A stretch of DNA of 64,000 nucleotides from NCBI GenBank assembly GCA_050184585.1, contig JBFXAF010000006.1, forward strand, positions 124,001-188,000, in the 5' to 3' direction. The position numbers and the translations under genes were made by a program. The notes beneath the pieces are model-generated. The model was given only the letters and a program-made list of their open reading frames with translations, was not told where the DNA came from and searched no databases. Positions within the stretch are counted from its first letter, which is position 1, and every line of letters begins with the position of its first letter. This DNA comes from JBFXAF01 sp050184585 (lineage in GTDB: Bacteria > Pseudomonadota > Alphaproteobacteria > Rhizobiales > Rhizobiaceae). This document shows, piece after piece, positions 35,259 to 45,044 of the stretch.

Positions 35259-36407
35259 TTACTCGAAGACGATCGCCGGGCCCGCGGCCGCCGCCTTGCG
35301 GCCTCCATCGAGCTGCGCCAGCACGTTGCCCGCGATGTCGCGATAGATCGCCGCCTCGGGACCGTCGGGGCGCGACACGACGACGGGCGCGCCTTCATCG
35401 GACGTCTCGCGGATGCCCATCTCCAGCGGCACCTCGCCGAGGAAGGGCACGCCGAGCTTTTCCGCCTCGCGGCGCGCGCCGCCATGGCCGAATATGTCGT
35501 AGCGCGCGCCCGTGTCGGGAGCGACGAAGTAGCTCATGTTCTCGACGATGCCGAGCAGAGGCACGTCGACCTTGCGGAACATGGCGAGCCCCTTGCGCGC
35601 GTCGATCAGCGCGAGATCCTGCGGGGTCGAGACGATGACGGCGCCGGCCAGCGGCACCTGCTGGGCCATGGTGAGCTGAGCGTCGCCGGTGCCGGGCGGC
35701 ATGTCGACGACGAGCAGGTCGAGCTGGCCCCATTCCACCTCGCGCAGCATCTGGGTCAACGCCGACATGACCATCGGCCCGCGCCAGATCATCGGCGTGT
35801 CCTCCTCGACGAGGAAGCCCATCGACATGGCCTTCAGGCCATACTTCTCCATCGGCTTCAGCACCTTACCGTCAACGGTCCCGGGCCGGCCCGAGAGGCC
35901 TAGCAGGCGGGGCAGCGACGGACCGTAGATGTCGGCGTCGAGGATGCCGACCCTGAGGCCCAGCCCCGCCAGGCCGAGCGCGAGATTGACCGCGGTGGTC
36001 GACTTGCCGACGCCGCCCTTGCCCGAGGCGACGGCGATGATCGCCTCGATGCCGGGCACGCCGCGGCGGCCGGAGTGCGCGGGCGCGGCAGGCGCCGCAG
36101 ATGCGGTACGCGGAGGCGCCGGCCGCGGCGGAGGCGCGGCGCGCTCCATGCCGCCGCCCTTCTTCTCGGCCGTCAGCGCCACCATCGCGCCGGTCACCCC
36201 GGGCATCGACTTCACGGCGCGTTCGGCGGCGGCGCGCAACGGCTCGAGTTCCTGGGCGCGGGCGGCGGGCACCGTGATCGAGAAGAAGACCTTCGAGTCG
36301 GCGATGATGATGTCGGAGACCAGCCCCAGTTCGACGATGTTTCCCGAGAAGTCCGGACCGTTGACGGTCCTCAGCTTCTCCATGACGGCTTCCCTGGTGA
36401 CGCTCAT
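35259..36407 (-). CDS. mrp: Mrp/NBP35-family iron-sulfur carrier ATPase, lacking the usual CxxC
   Basis: The 382-residue protein has an N-terminal MIP18 domain (about 1-85), an Ala/Pro linker and a ParA-like ATPase: ASGKGGVGKSTTAVNLA at 128-144, DADIYGPSLPRLLG and DMPPGTGDAQLTMAQ. The family carries iron-sulfur clusters to apo-proteins as a dimer bridged by a CxxC. Here the segment after ENMSY reads FVAPDTGARYDIFG, with Ala and Thr where the two Cys usually are. ATG 36407 is the family-like start. It lies downstream of the pit genes with a short gap. Confidence 0.9.
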   Translation of the reverse strand: MSVTREAVMEKLRTVNGPDFSGNIVELGLVSDIIIADSKVFFSITVPAARAQELEPLRAAAERAVKSMPGVTGAMVALTAEKKGGGMERAAPPPRPAPPRTASAAPAAPAHSGRRGVPGIEAIIAVASGKGGVGKSTTAVNLALGLAGLGLRVGILDADIYGPSLPRLLGLSGRPGTVDGKVLKPMEKYGLKAMSMGFLVEEDTPMIWRGPMVMSALTQMLREVEWGQLDLLVVDMPPGTGDAQLTMAQQVPLAGAVIVSTPQDLALIDARKGLAMFRKVDVPLLGIVENMSYFVAPDTGARYDIFGHGGARREAEKLGVPFLGEVPLEMGIRETSDEGAPVVVSRPDGPEAAIYRDIAGNVLAQLDGGRKAAAAGPAIVFE

Positions 36408-36464
36408 GCTCTTTCGCCCGGATTCGATGGGCACCAGATAAGGCATCGCCGCTCAGGAACCAAG

Positions 36465-37463
36465 TCAGGCAAAGAGGCGGGTGGCCCAGAACACGGCAGC
36501 CGCGATGGCGGCGGTCGCCGGGATGGTGACGAACCAGGCGAAGACGATGTTGCTCGCGATGCCCCAGCGCACGGCCGTCGTGCGACGCGCCGCGCCCACG
36601 CCGATGATGGCGCCGGTGATGGTGTGGGTGGTCGAAACCGGGATGCCCATCCATGTGGCGGCGAAGAGGGTGATCGCCCCGCCCGTCTCGGCGCAGAACC
36701 CCTGCATCGGGTTCAGCCGGGTGATGCGAGATCCCATGGTATGGACGATGCGCCAGCCGCCGAACAGCGTGCCGAGCGCCAGAACGGCCTGACAGGTGAT
36801 GACGACCCAGAAGGGCACGTAGAAAGTGTCGCCGAGCATGCCCTGGGAGTAGAGCAGGACGGCGATGATGCCCATCGTCTTCTGGGCGTCGTTGCCGCCA
36901 TGGCCGAGCGAATAGGCCGACGCCGAGACGAATTGCAGGACGCGGAACGTGCCATCGACGGCGAAGGGCGTCGAGCGAACGAATATCCAGGACACGCTCA
37001 GCACCAGGATGAGGGCGAGCAGGAAGCCCGTGAGCGGCGAAAGCACGATCGCGGCCGTGGTCTTGATCAGGCCCGACCACACGATGGCGACGGTTCCGGC
37101 CTTGGCGACCCCGGCGCCGACGAGGCCGCCGATCAGCGCGTGCGAACTCGACGAAGGAATCCCGTACATCCAGGTGATGATGTTCCAGCTGATGGCGCCC
37201 GCCAGCGCGGCGAAGACCACCGCCGGATCGACGATGTCGGCGCTGACGATCCCACGCCCAAGCGTCTCGGCGACGTGAAGTCCGAAGAAGAGGAAGGCGA
37301 TGAAGTTGAAGAAGGCGGCCCAGAAGACCGCGTATTGCGGTCTCAGGACGCGGGTCGAGACGATGGTGGCGATCGAGTTGGCCGCGTCGTGAAGGCCGTT
37401 CAGGAAATCGAAGAACAGCGCCACGCCGATGAGCGCGACGAGCAGCGGAAAGGCGAGTTCCAT
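36465..37463 (-). CDS. pit: Low-affinity inorganic phosphate transporter (Pit)
   Basis: The 332-residue membrane protein shows the PHO4/Pit signatures: FDFLNGLHDAANSIATIVSTRVL near the start and SLGHGGNDAQKTMGII in the second half, the two inverted repeats that bind phosphate. About ten hydrophobic helices are seen. It couples phosphate, probably as a metal-phosphate complex, to protons. The DUF47 partner gene ends 3 bp before its start, the normal Pit operon order. Confidence 0.92.
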   Translation of the reverse strand: MELAFPLLVALIGVALFFDFLNGLHDAANSIATIVSTRVLRPQYAVFWAAFFNFIAFLFFGLHVAETLGRGIVSADIVDPAVVFAALAGAISWNIITWMYGIPSSSSHALIGGLVGAGVAKAGTVAIVWSGLIKTTAAIVLSPLTGFLLALILVLSVSWIFVRSTPFAVDGTFRVLQFVSASAYSLGHGGNDAQKTMGIIAVLLYSQGMLGDTFYVPFWVVITCQAVLALGTLFGGWRIVHTMGSRITRLNPMQGFCAETGGAITLFAATWMGIPVSTTHTITGAIIGVGAARRTTAVRWGIASNIVFAWFVTIPATAAIAAAVFWATRLFA

Positions 37464-37466
37464 GAT

Positions 37467-38111
37467 TCAGACGTTCTCGATGACGATGCCGCTGATCTCG
37501 TTGGCCACATCCTCGAACCGGTCGACGACCTTCTCGAGCTGGCCGTAGAGTTCCGAGCCGATCATGTAAGCCATGGCGTCGGACCTGCCATGACGGTGGA
37601 AGAGGTCCTTGAGACCGGCGTCGTGCAGCTTGTCGGCCCGCTCCTCGATGCGCATCACCTCTTCCACGAGCGCTCCGAGCCGGGCCGAGTTCGCCCCCGG
37701 CTTGACGAGCAACGGCACGGCCTCCGAGGTCAACCGAGCGGCCTGGACGATGATCCCTCCCATTTCGCGCATGAGGGGGTCGAACTCCCTGCGCTCGAAC
37801 AGCGTCGCCGTCTTGACCACCTTGTGCATCATGTCGATGGCGTCATCCATCGACTGGATGAGGTCCTTGATATCGCCCCGGTCGAAGGGCGTGATGAAGC
37901 TCTTGCGCGTCGCAAGAAGCACATCGCGCGTGATCGCATCCGCGCGCTCCTCCAGCGCGACGATGGCGCGCCCCTCTGCCTCGACGCCAGGCCCGCCCGC
38001 CAACAAGCGTTCCAGCGCTTCCGCGCCATCGACGAGCAGCTTAGAATGCGCGGCAAAGAGGTCGAAGAACTTGTCCTCGCGCGGCAGCAGAGCGCGAAAC
38101 CATCCCAGCAT
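37467..38111 (-). CDS. DUF47 (PhoU-like) Pit accessory protein
   Basis: The 214-residue all-helical protein starts MLGWFRALLPREDKFFDLFAAHS. Acidic metal-binding helices of the PhoU type follow (VALEERADAITRDVL and EEVMRIEERADKLHD). DUF47 proteins control Pit transporters post-translationally or allow low-affinity uptake, and the gene lies directly before pit. ATG 38111 has AAGGA nine bases upstream; a TTG at 38120 is possible. Confidence 0.88.
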   Translation of the reverse strand: MLGWFRALLPREDKFFDLFAAHSKLLVDGAEALERLLAGGPGVEAEGRAIVALEERADAITRDVLLATRKSFITPFDRGDIKDLIQSMDDAIDMMHKVVKTATLFERREFDPLMREMGGIIVQAARLTSEAVPLLVKPGANSARLGALVEEVMRIEERADKLHDAGLKDLFHRHGRSDAMAYMIGSELYGQLEKVVDRFEDVANEISGIVIENV

Positions 38112-38204
38112 GGGAGCCAATCCTTTGCCGACTATCCGACGCCGACATAGGGCGTTGCCGGCTTCAGGGAAACCGGACAGGCAGGGAAAACTGGGGACGA
38201 ACGG

Positions 38205-40481
38205 CTACGGCGCGGCCTGTGCGGCGACCTTCACGAAGACGAAGTCGCCGCCTTCGTGGCCGACGCGCTCGAGAGGGCGGTACTGCGGCTCCTGATCGGC
38301 GTTGCCCGCCACGGCCTTGAGGATGAAGTCGTCAAAGAGTTCGCGCGCCGAGAACGCGTCGTATTCCATCTTCTCCAGCCCCGTGAGCAGGGCGCGGGCG
38401 AAGACGGAATGGCCCTCGCCGCCGCCGTCCGACACGGGCTCGTTGTTGCCCGACGAAATGACGATACGCGACCGGCTCGACTGCAGCTTGAGCAGCAGTT
38501 CGATGCGCTCATCGTCCTCGATCGGTTCCGGCTCGTCCTCGGGTCCGCCGCGCATGAGCGCTCCGGAGTAGCAGGAGTCCGAGATCAGAATCACCTTGCC
38601 GGCCTGCATGCGCTGGATCGCGGCCGAGATGTCGTCGGCCGACAGATAGCTCGGCTCGAATCCCTTCTCCGCGTCGCTCGGCACCCAATAGGCGGTGGAT
38701 GTGACCTTCTCGAATACGCCGTGCCCCGCGTAAAAGACCAGAACCGTATCCTTCGAGCCCGCGACCTTGCCGAGCTGGTGGAGCGCGGCCTGGATATCGC
38801 GCTTGGTCGGATCCCTCAGGACCAGCGGCAGGGTCCGGCCCTCGCCCAGCGGCAGGTCGGTGACGAAGCCGTACCGCTCCGTCAGGACAGCGGAGATCGC
38901 GTCGGCGTCGGCGAAGGGCGTCGACAGGCTCGGCATGCCGGTGGCGCCGCCATAGGTCTGGTTGGCGATGACCACGGCATAACGGCGGCCCTCGCCGACG
39001 AGCGCCTGGCGATCGCCCTCGAACAGGAGTTCCAGCTTACGGCTGAGCATTCGGTTGTCGGCCGTCACGGCGCGCACGTCGATGACATTCAGCCCGGATT
39101 TGAGCGTGACCGTGTGACGGAATCGCCCGCCGGCCTCCAGCGTCGCGTCGGCGCTGCCAACGAAGACTCCGAGGACGGGGGCCGGCCAGTCGACGAGCCC
39201 CTCGATCTCGATCTCGGCCTTGTCCATCTTCGCGGCACCACGCTGCGGCGCCGGGCTGATGATCCTTATGGGATCCTCTCGCCGCGGCGCGGCCTCGGCG
39301 ACAAGCACGAGGTCGGGCGCCGAAGTCTCGACGATCGGACTCGGCCGGCTGCGCTTGCTTGAGAGGTAGTATCCCTGGATCGCACCGGCGATGCTTCGTG
39401 GCGTGGCGGAGACGTTCTCAAGGAGTTCGGCGCCGACGACGAAACTGAAGAGACCATATTTGCGAGCGTTTGCCACTCCCCTGGGCAGCGGCATTTCCGG
39501 CGTGTTCTCGGCCGGGCCAGCCGCATAGAGAAGCGTGTAGCTGCCGTGGCCGGCAACCAGGGTGGGACCCGTCGCCTTGGATTCCCTCGCACCGCGCGGA
39601 TCATACTGGTAGGTCCACAGCGAACTCGTGTCGGCGCGGCGCTGGCGATCCTCGATGCGCGATAGCGCCACGCTGTTGGAATCGAGCAGGGCGACGGCAT
39701 GCGCACCCTTGTTGCGCACGGCAATCATGAAGTCGGAGATGTCACGGCCGAGGAAGACCGCGAAACCCTTGTTCTCCGGCCGGAACACCATGAAGACAAT
39801 CTCGTCTTCCTCGACCCTACTCAGGTCCGACCAGCGGGCCGCCGCTTCTCCTTCCAGCGACGCGGCGACGCGCTTCATGGCATTGACGTTGGAATCGATC
39901 TTTTCCTCGGAAGCGAAGAACCTAGCCCATGTGCTCTGATGAACGAGATCCTTCGCCCGCTTGTACAGTCCGCGTACGAAGGTCTTCGACGGATGAGCGT
40001 GACCGGAGAAGCTGAACACGACCCGATCGTCGCATCCGACATCACGCAGAACCTGTTCCATGGCAGCCGAGACGGCCCCGCGGTCGGCCTCCTCGCCAGA
40101 CAATCGGTGGATACGCGCCGGCGCGGCGCCGCGATCGACCAAGAGGCCACTGAACATCTCCACATCGTTGGCGGAACCAGGCAGGTTGTACTTTGAATCG
40201 ATCTCCCCTCCCGGGACGCTCGCGCCAATGAGGATCGCATGGGTGACCGGCGAGCGTCGCGGGTCGCAAACCGGCAGCGCAGCCGCCTGCTCCACGTCGA
40301 TCAACGGATCAAAGAGGCTAGGCGCACGCTCGGAAAGCACGAAGTGATAGAGCTTCAGTGCCTCCTCGACGAGAGAATCGGCGCCCCCCGTGATGCGCGC
40401 AGCCGCGCCCGCCGCCGGCCCAGCAACCGCCAGAACGCCGACGAAAGTCGCCGCCAAAGCGAAAACGCAGCGTTGCGGCAT
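38205..40481 (-). CDS. Exported tandem caspase-like protein: inactive first domain, active second domain
   Basis: The 758-residue protein has a signal peptide (MPQRCVFALAATFVGVLAVAGPAAGA). Domain 1 (about 78-275) has caspase-type strands, HAILIGASV and VVFSFSGHAHPS with His161, but the nucleophile position reads ALLDSNS, giving Asn269 for Cys. A beta-sandwich, Ig-like segment follows at about 405-488. Domain 2 (about 498-735) begins RRYAVVIANQTYGG and has an intact dyad, His587 in FYAGHG and Cys637 in ISDSCYSG. It is a C14-type peptidase that probably cleaves after Arg or Lys, acting in the periplasm. The first domain could be regulatory. It is convergent with the DUF47/pit side and divergent from lysR. 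Confidence 0.88.
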   Translation of the reverse strand: MPQRCVFALAATFVGVLAVAGPAAGAAARITGGADSLVEEALKLYHFVLSERAPSLFDPLIDVEQAAALPVCDPRRSPVTHAILIGASVPGGEIDSKYNLPGSANDVEMFSGLLVDRGAAPARIHRLSGEEADRGAVSAAMEQVLRDVGCDDRVVFSFSGHAHPSKTFVRGLYKRAKDLVHQSTWARFFASEEKIDSNVNAMKRVAASLEGEAAARWSDLSRVEEDEIVFMVFRPENKGFAVFLGRDISDFMIAVRNKGAHAVALLDSNSVALSRIEDRQRRADTSSLWTYQYDPRGARESKATGPTLVAGHGSYTLLYAAGPAENTPEMPLPRGVANARKYGLFSFVVGAELLENVSATPRSIAGAIQGYYLSSKRSRPSPIVETSAPDLVLVAEAAPRREDPIRIISPAPQRGAAKMDKAEIEIEGLVDWPAPVLGVFVGSADATLEAGGRFRHTVTLKSGLNVIDVRAVTADNRMLSRKLELLFEGDRQALVGEGRRYAVVIANQTYGGATGMPSLSTPFADADAISAVLTERYGFVTDLPLGEGRTLPLVLRDPTKRDIQAALHQLGKVAGSKDTVLVFYAGHGVFEKVTSTAYWVPSDAEKGFEPSYLSADDISAAIQRMQAGKVILISDSCYSGALMRGGPEDEPEPIEDDERIELLLKLQSSRSRIVISSGNNEPVSDGGGEGHSVFARALLTGLEKMEYDAFSARELFDDFILKAVAGNADQEPQYRPLERVGHEGGDFVFVKVAAQAAP

Positions 40482-40644
40482 CGGTCAAGCCCTCCCGTCA
40501 TGAGACCACCCAGGCCAAGAATGCCACACAAAGTGGAGAAGTCATGACGTTTCTCGCTCAAGAGGCAGCGCGGCCGCTCCTGCAACCAGCGGAGGCAGAC
40601 GGCATACAGTGGCGCGAGAGCGGCATGCTGGATAGTTTCATCCG

Positions 40645-41535
40645 ATGATCGACAAGCTGGAATTCTTCATCGCGCTGGCCAAGGCACGGCATTTCGGGCG
40701 GGCGGCAGAAGAGCTCGGCATCACCCAGCCGACGCTGTCGGCGGCGATCAAGCAGCTCGAGGACCAGCTCGGCGTGATGCTCGTCCAGCGCGGCTCGCGC
40801 TTCCAGGGGCTGACGCCCGAGGGCGAACAGGTGCTGAGCTGGGCGCGCCGGATCACCGGCGACGCGCGCACCATGAAGGAGGAGATGCGGGCGGCGCGCC
40901 ATGGACTGTCGGGACGGCTGAGGATCGCGGCGATCCCCACGGCGCTCGCCATGGTGCCGCGGCTGACGACGCCGTTCCGCGAGCGGCATCCGGGCGTCAG
41001 CTTCTCCGTGCTGTCACGGACCTCGATCGAAGTGCTGACCCTGATCGGAAACTTCGACGTCGATGTCGGCATCACCTATCTCGACAACGAACCGCTGGGA
41101 CGCGTCGTCTCGGTTCCGCTCTACGAGGAGCGCTACCAGCTGATCACGGCGGCAGGCAGCGAACTCGCGGAGCGGGACAAGGTGACCTGGGCCGAAGTGA
41201 GCCGGCTACCGCTCTGCCTGCTCACGCCCGACATGCAGAACCGGCGCATCATCGACCAGCATCTGTCGGAGGCCGGCGTGACGGCCAGGCCGACGCTGGA
41301 ATCGAACTCGATGATCGTGCTGTTCTCCCACATCCGGACCGGAAAATGGTCGTCGATCATGCCCTTGAACCTCGCCGAGACGTTCGGCTTCTCGGAGCCG
41401 ATCCGGGCCATCCCGATCGTCGAGCCGGACGCCAGCCACCTCGTCGGGCTGGTGGCCGCGGCGCGCGAGCCGCGGTCGCCCGTGGTCGCGGCGTTCCTCG
41501 ACGAGGCGAAGGCCGTGCTGATCGGTATGACCTAG
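40645..41535 (+). CDS. LysR-type regulator, probable activator of the formate dehydrogenase operon
   Basis: The 296-residue protein has the LysR helix-turn-helix (FIALAKARHFGRAAEELGITQPTLSAAIKQLE, residues 8-40) and a periplasmic-binding-like effector domain (RLRIAAIPTALAMVP onward). It lies in the same orientation 1.25 kb before fdsG, and an ATAG-N7-CTAT box of the LysR type precedes that operon. LysR genes often accompany fds operons in rhizobia, from memory. The TAG stop is the first three bases of the MITE-like element. Confidence 0.88.
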   Translation: MIDKLEFFIALAKARHFGRAAEELGITQPTLSAAIKQLEDQLGVMLVQRGSRFQGLTPEGEQVLSWARRITGDARTMKEEMRAARHGLSGRLRIAAIPTALAMVPRLTTPFRERHPGVSFSVLSRTSIEVLTLIGNFDVDVGITYLDNEPLGRVVSVPLYEERYQLITAAGSELAERDKVTWAEVSRLPLCLLTPDMQNRRIIDQHLSEAGVTARPTLESNSMIVLFSHIRTGKWSSIMPLNLAETFGFSEPIRAIPIVEPDASHLVGLVAAAREPRSPVVAAFLDEAKAVLIGMT

Positions 41536-41811
41536 AGCAATGTTCGACCAGATTGAACCAGTTCTGTTTCCCCGATGGCGAGGCGATCCGGCAGGAGAGA
41601 CGCGACGGGCGATGGGGTTCCATCGTCCGAGCGGCTCGACGAACCGGGCGCCCGCCAGCGGGAAACCCTCCGGGCCGGGTCAATTCGGGCGTCCTTCGGA
41701 CCCTTCGGGCTCCGGCTCGGCCGATGCACCACATCGACCTTCGCCGAAGCCCTCGACCCTGGCCCGAATTCCCTCCGGCAGAACGATTCAATCCGGTCGA
41801 ACATTGCTCTA
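41533..41811. mobile_element. MITE-like element with terminal inverted repeats and no transposase
   Basis: The 279-bp element is bounded by about 33-bp inverted repeats beginning TAGAGCAATGTTCGACC and matching with two substitutions and one gap. It encodes nothing. The first TAG is the stop codon of lysR and the last three bases, on the other strand, are the TAG of the convergent small gene. I see no obvious target duplication. It resembles non-autonomous repeats seen in rhizobia, and occupies the whole gap between the genes. Confidence 0.8.
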
Positions 41812-42126
41812 ATTCGGCTCCAGACGTTCGGCCATCGGTTCGGCCAGGGCCGCCATTTCCGGCCACACGGTGTCCTTGCCGTTGCCGTCGAACTCCACCG
41901 GCACGCCGAGCAACTGCGCCTGGGCGACGATCGCATAGACGATGTCTTCCAGCGCTACGTTCTCGAGCACATTGCGCTGCCGCAGGCGCTCGCCGAGCAG
42001 AACCGGATTGACGAGACCGGACGCGTGAAAGACCGCGGCGACGGCGTCGCGGACCTCGTTCCGGAGCTTGGGGGAGAAGCGCAGGCGGTGATGGGCGCCC
42101 GGCTGTATCTGATGCCACTTTTCCAT
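41809..42126 (-). CDS. Hypothetical protein (105 aa)
   Basis: From ATG 42126 the protein begins MEKWHQIQPGAHHRLRFSPKL and continues mostly helical, ending MAERLEPN. I do not recognise a family. No signal peptide, cysteine or catalytic motif is visible. An upstream in-frame start at 42192 would add 22 residues with no ribosome site. Its stop is formed by the right end of the MITE-like element, so the original C-terminus may have been longer or different. Confidence 0.6.
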   Translation of the reverse strand: MEKWHQIQPGAHHRLRFSPKLRNEVRDAVAAVFHASGLVNPVLLGERLRQRNVLENVALEDIVYAIVAQAQLLGVPVEFDGNGKDTVWPEMAALAEPMAERLEPN

Positions 42127-42355
42127 GACACGAACATAGGGCGACCCATGCGGACGGCAAGTAAAATTGCGTAAATTATCGATATCTTTCAATTAGTTAG
42201 CAATGTTGTCAAGCTGCGCTGGTTGCCCATGTCGCGGCTTCGCAGCCATCGGCTTCAACGGCGACGAATGAGCGGAAGGGACGCTTGCTTGCAAAGGCGG
42301 CGAGTCCTCCTATATTGTCGGTTACTCATTTGATGCCTTTAACTCCCAGATTGCC

Positions 42356-42580
42356 ATGGTTGACCTCGAGCGGGGCGAGAGACTCCAGATCATGTTGAGC
42401 GCGGCCGAACTGGAGGCCGTGGAGACCTGGCGTTTCGAGAAACGGATGCCAAGCAGGGCCGCCGCCGTACGCGAATTGCTGCGTCGCGGCCTCGCGGCGG
42501 AAGGCTTTCTCTCCGCCGAAGCCGGTACGAAATCCCAGGATTTCGGCGTCATCGCTCCTTCGGAGAAGGACGGCGGCTGA
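42356..42580 (+). CDS. Small ribbon-helix-helix-like protein (74 aa)
   Basis: The short protein starts MVDLERGERLQIMLSAAELEAVETWRF and continues EKRMPSRAAAVRELLRRGLAAEGF, a beta-strand then two helices as in CopG/Arc repressors. The MPSRAAAVRELLRRGL block is typical of the second helix. It could be a DNA-binding regulator or an antitoxin, but no toxin-like gene is adjacent. It is upstream of the fds operon with about 200 bp between. Confidence 0.7.
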   Translation: MVDLERGERLQIMLSAAELEAVETWRFEKRMPSRAAAVRELLRRGLAAEGFLSAEAGTKSQDFGVIAPSEKDGG

Positions 42581-42675
42581 CCGCCAGACCGGCATCGGTC
42601 GCTTCCCAGCGCCGCGGCGGCGCAGACAAGCCAGCACATCCAGACAGACTGCCGTAGCGCTTGGCACGGCTCCGG

Positions 42676-42698
42676 CTTGATAGAGATTTTCTATCAAG
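42676..42698. promoter_or_regulatory. LysR-type binding site before fdsG
   Basis: CTTGATAG and CTATCAAG form a perfect 8-bp inverted repeat around AGATTTT. The inner part is ATAG-N7-CTAT, the classic LysR-family motif. It lies about 90 bp before the fdsG start, where an activator would bind, and the LysR gene at 40645 is the natural candidate. Confidence 0.6.
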
Positions 42699-42786
42699 CG
42701 ACGGGTCAGCTTTATTGATTCCGTCGGTTTTCTCTGGTTTCCTAATTACTTAGCGGACATACGGCCGCACGCAGGGAGGGCGCTGC

Positions 42787-43266
42787 ATGGCAATGCAGAC
42801 GCAAGGTACCGAAACGGCGACACGCACGGCGGAAATCGTCGCTGCGCTGAAGGGCATCGAAGGGCCGTTGCTGCCCATCCTGCATGGCATCCAGCACGAG
42901 TTCGGCCATGTGCCGGCCGAGAGCCTGCCGGTCATCGCGGAGGCGTTGAACATTTCGAACGCCGACGTCCACGGCGTCGTCACCTTCTACCACGACTACC
43001 GCAGGGAGCCGGCAGGGCGGCATGTGCTGAAGCTCTGCCAGGCGGAGGCCTGCCAGTCGATGGGCTCGGACAGGATAGCCGCGATGGTGAAGGCAGCGCT
43101 CGGCATCGGCTTCCACGAGACGGCCAAGGACGGGTCGGTGACGCTGGAACCGGTCTACTGCCTCGGTCTCTGCGCCTGCGCTCCCGCGGCCATGCTCGAC
43201 GGAGAGGTGATCGGGCGGCTGGATGCGGCCAAGGTCGATGAGATCGTCGCGGAGGCGCGGGGATGA
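42787..43266 (+). CDS. fdsG: NAD-dependent formate dehydrogenase gamma subunit
   Basis: The 159-residue NuoE-like protein carries the thioredoxin-fold [2Fe-2S] cluster: Cys84 and Cys89 in LKLCQAEACQ and Cys125 and Cys129 in YCLGLCACAP. It passes electrons within the soluble FdsGBA(D) complex that oxidises formate to CO2 and reduces NAD+. GGAGGG lies before the ATG. Its TGA overlaps the ATG of a short open frame that runs through the following repeat (ATGA). Confidence 0.95.
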   Translation: MAMQTQGTETATRTAEIVAALKGIEGPLLPILHGIQHEFGHVPAESLPVIAEALNISNADVHGVVTFYHDYRREPAGRHVLKLCQAEACQSMGSDRIAAMVKAALGIGFHETAKDGSVTLEPVYCLGLCACAPAAMLDGEVIGRLDAAKVDEIVAEARG

Positions 43267-43477
43267 ATATGATCGACGCCTCGCTCGCTGGATATACGAC
43301 CCCCCTCTGGCCTGCCGGCCATCTCCCCCTCAAGGGGGGAGATTGGCTGTCACGATTGCTTTCGCCAATCGTTGGCGTTGCAGGTTGGTCGAATAAGTCG
43401 AAGCTGCCGATCTCCCCCCTTGAGGGGGAGATGGCCGGCAGGCCAGAGGGGGGTCAGTCCAAGCGGGGGGACGCCGT

Positions 43478-43481
<4 letters not shown>
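43263..43481 (+). other. Repeat-derived open frame bridging fdsG and fdsB
   Basis: A 72-codon frame overlaps the fdsG stop by ATGA and the fdsB start by ATGA, and most of it is the 158-bp palindrome read through without a stop. The predicted peptide (for example GYTTPLWPAGHLPLKGGDW) is unlike any protein and similar to frames through the other copy. It may only serve ribosome passage and translational coupling. It is listed because the fit at both ends is exact; a functional product is unlikely. Confidence 0.4.
43298..43455. repeat. 158-bp palindromic repeat, copy 2, between fdsG and fdsB
   Basis: The length is identical to the copy at 30801 and the arms are nearly identical (CCTGCCGGCCATCTCCCC, CTCAAGGGGG, GAGATTGG). 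The centre differs more. It interrupts a gene pair that is normally adjacent or overlapping in fds operons. As RNA it would form one long hairpin. Confidence 0.92.
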
Positions 43482-45034
<1,553 letters not shown>

Positions 45035-45044
45035 GAGAACCACC

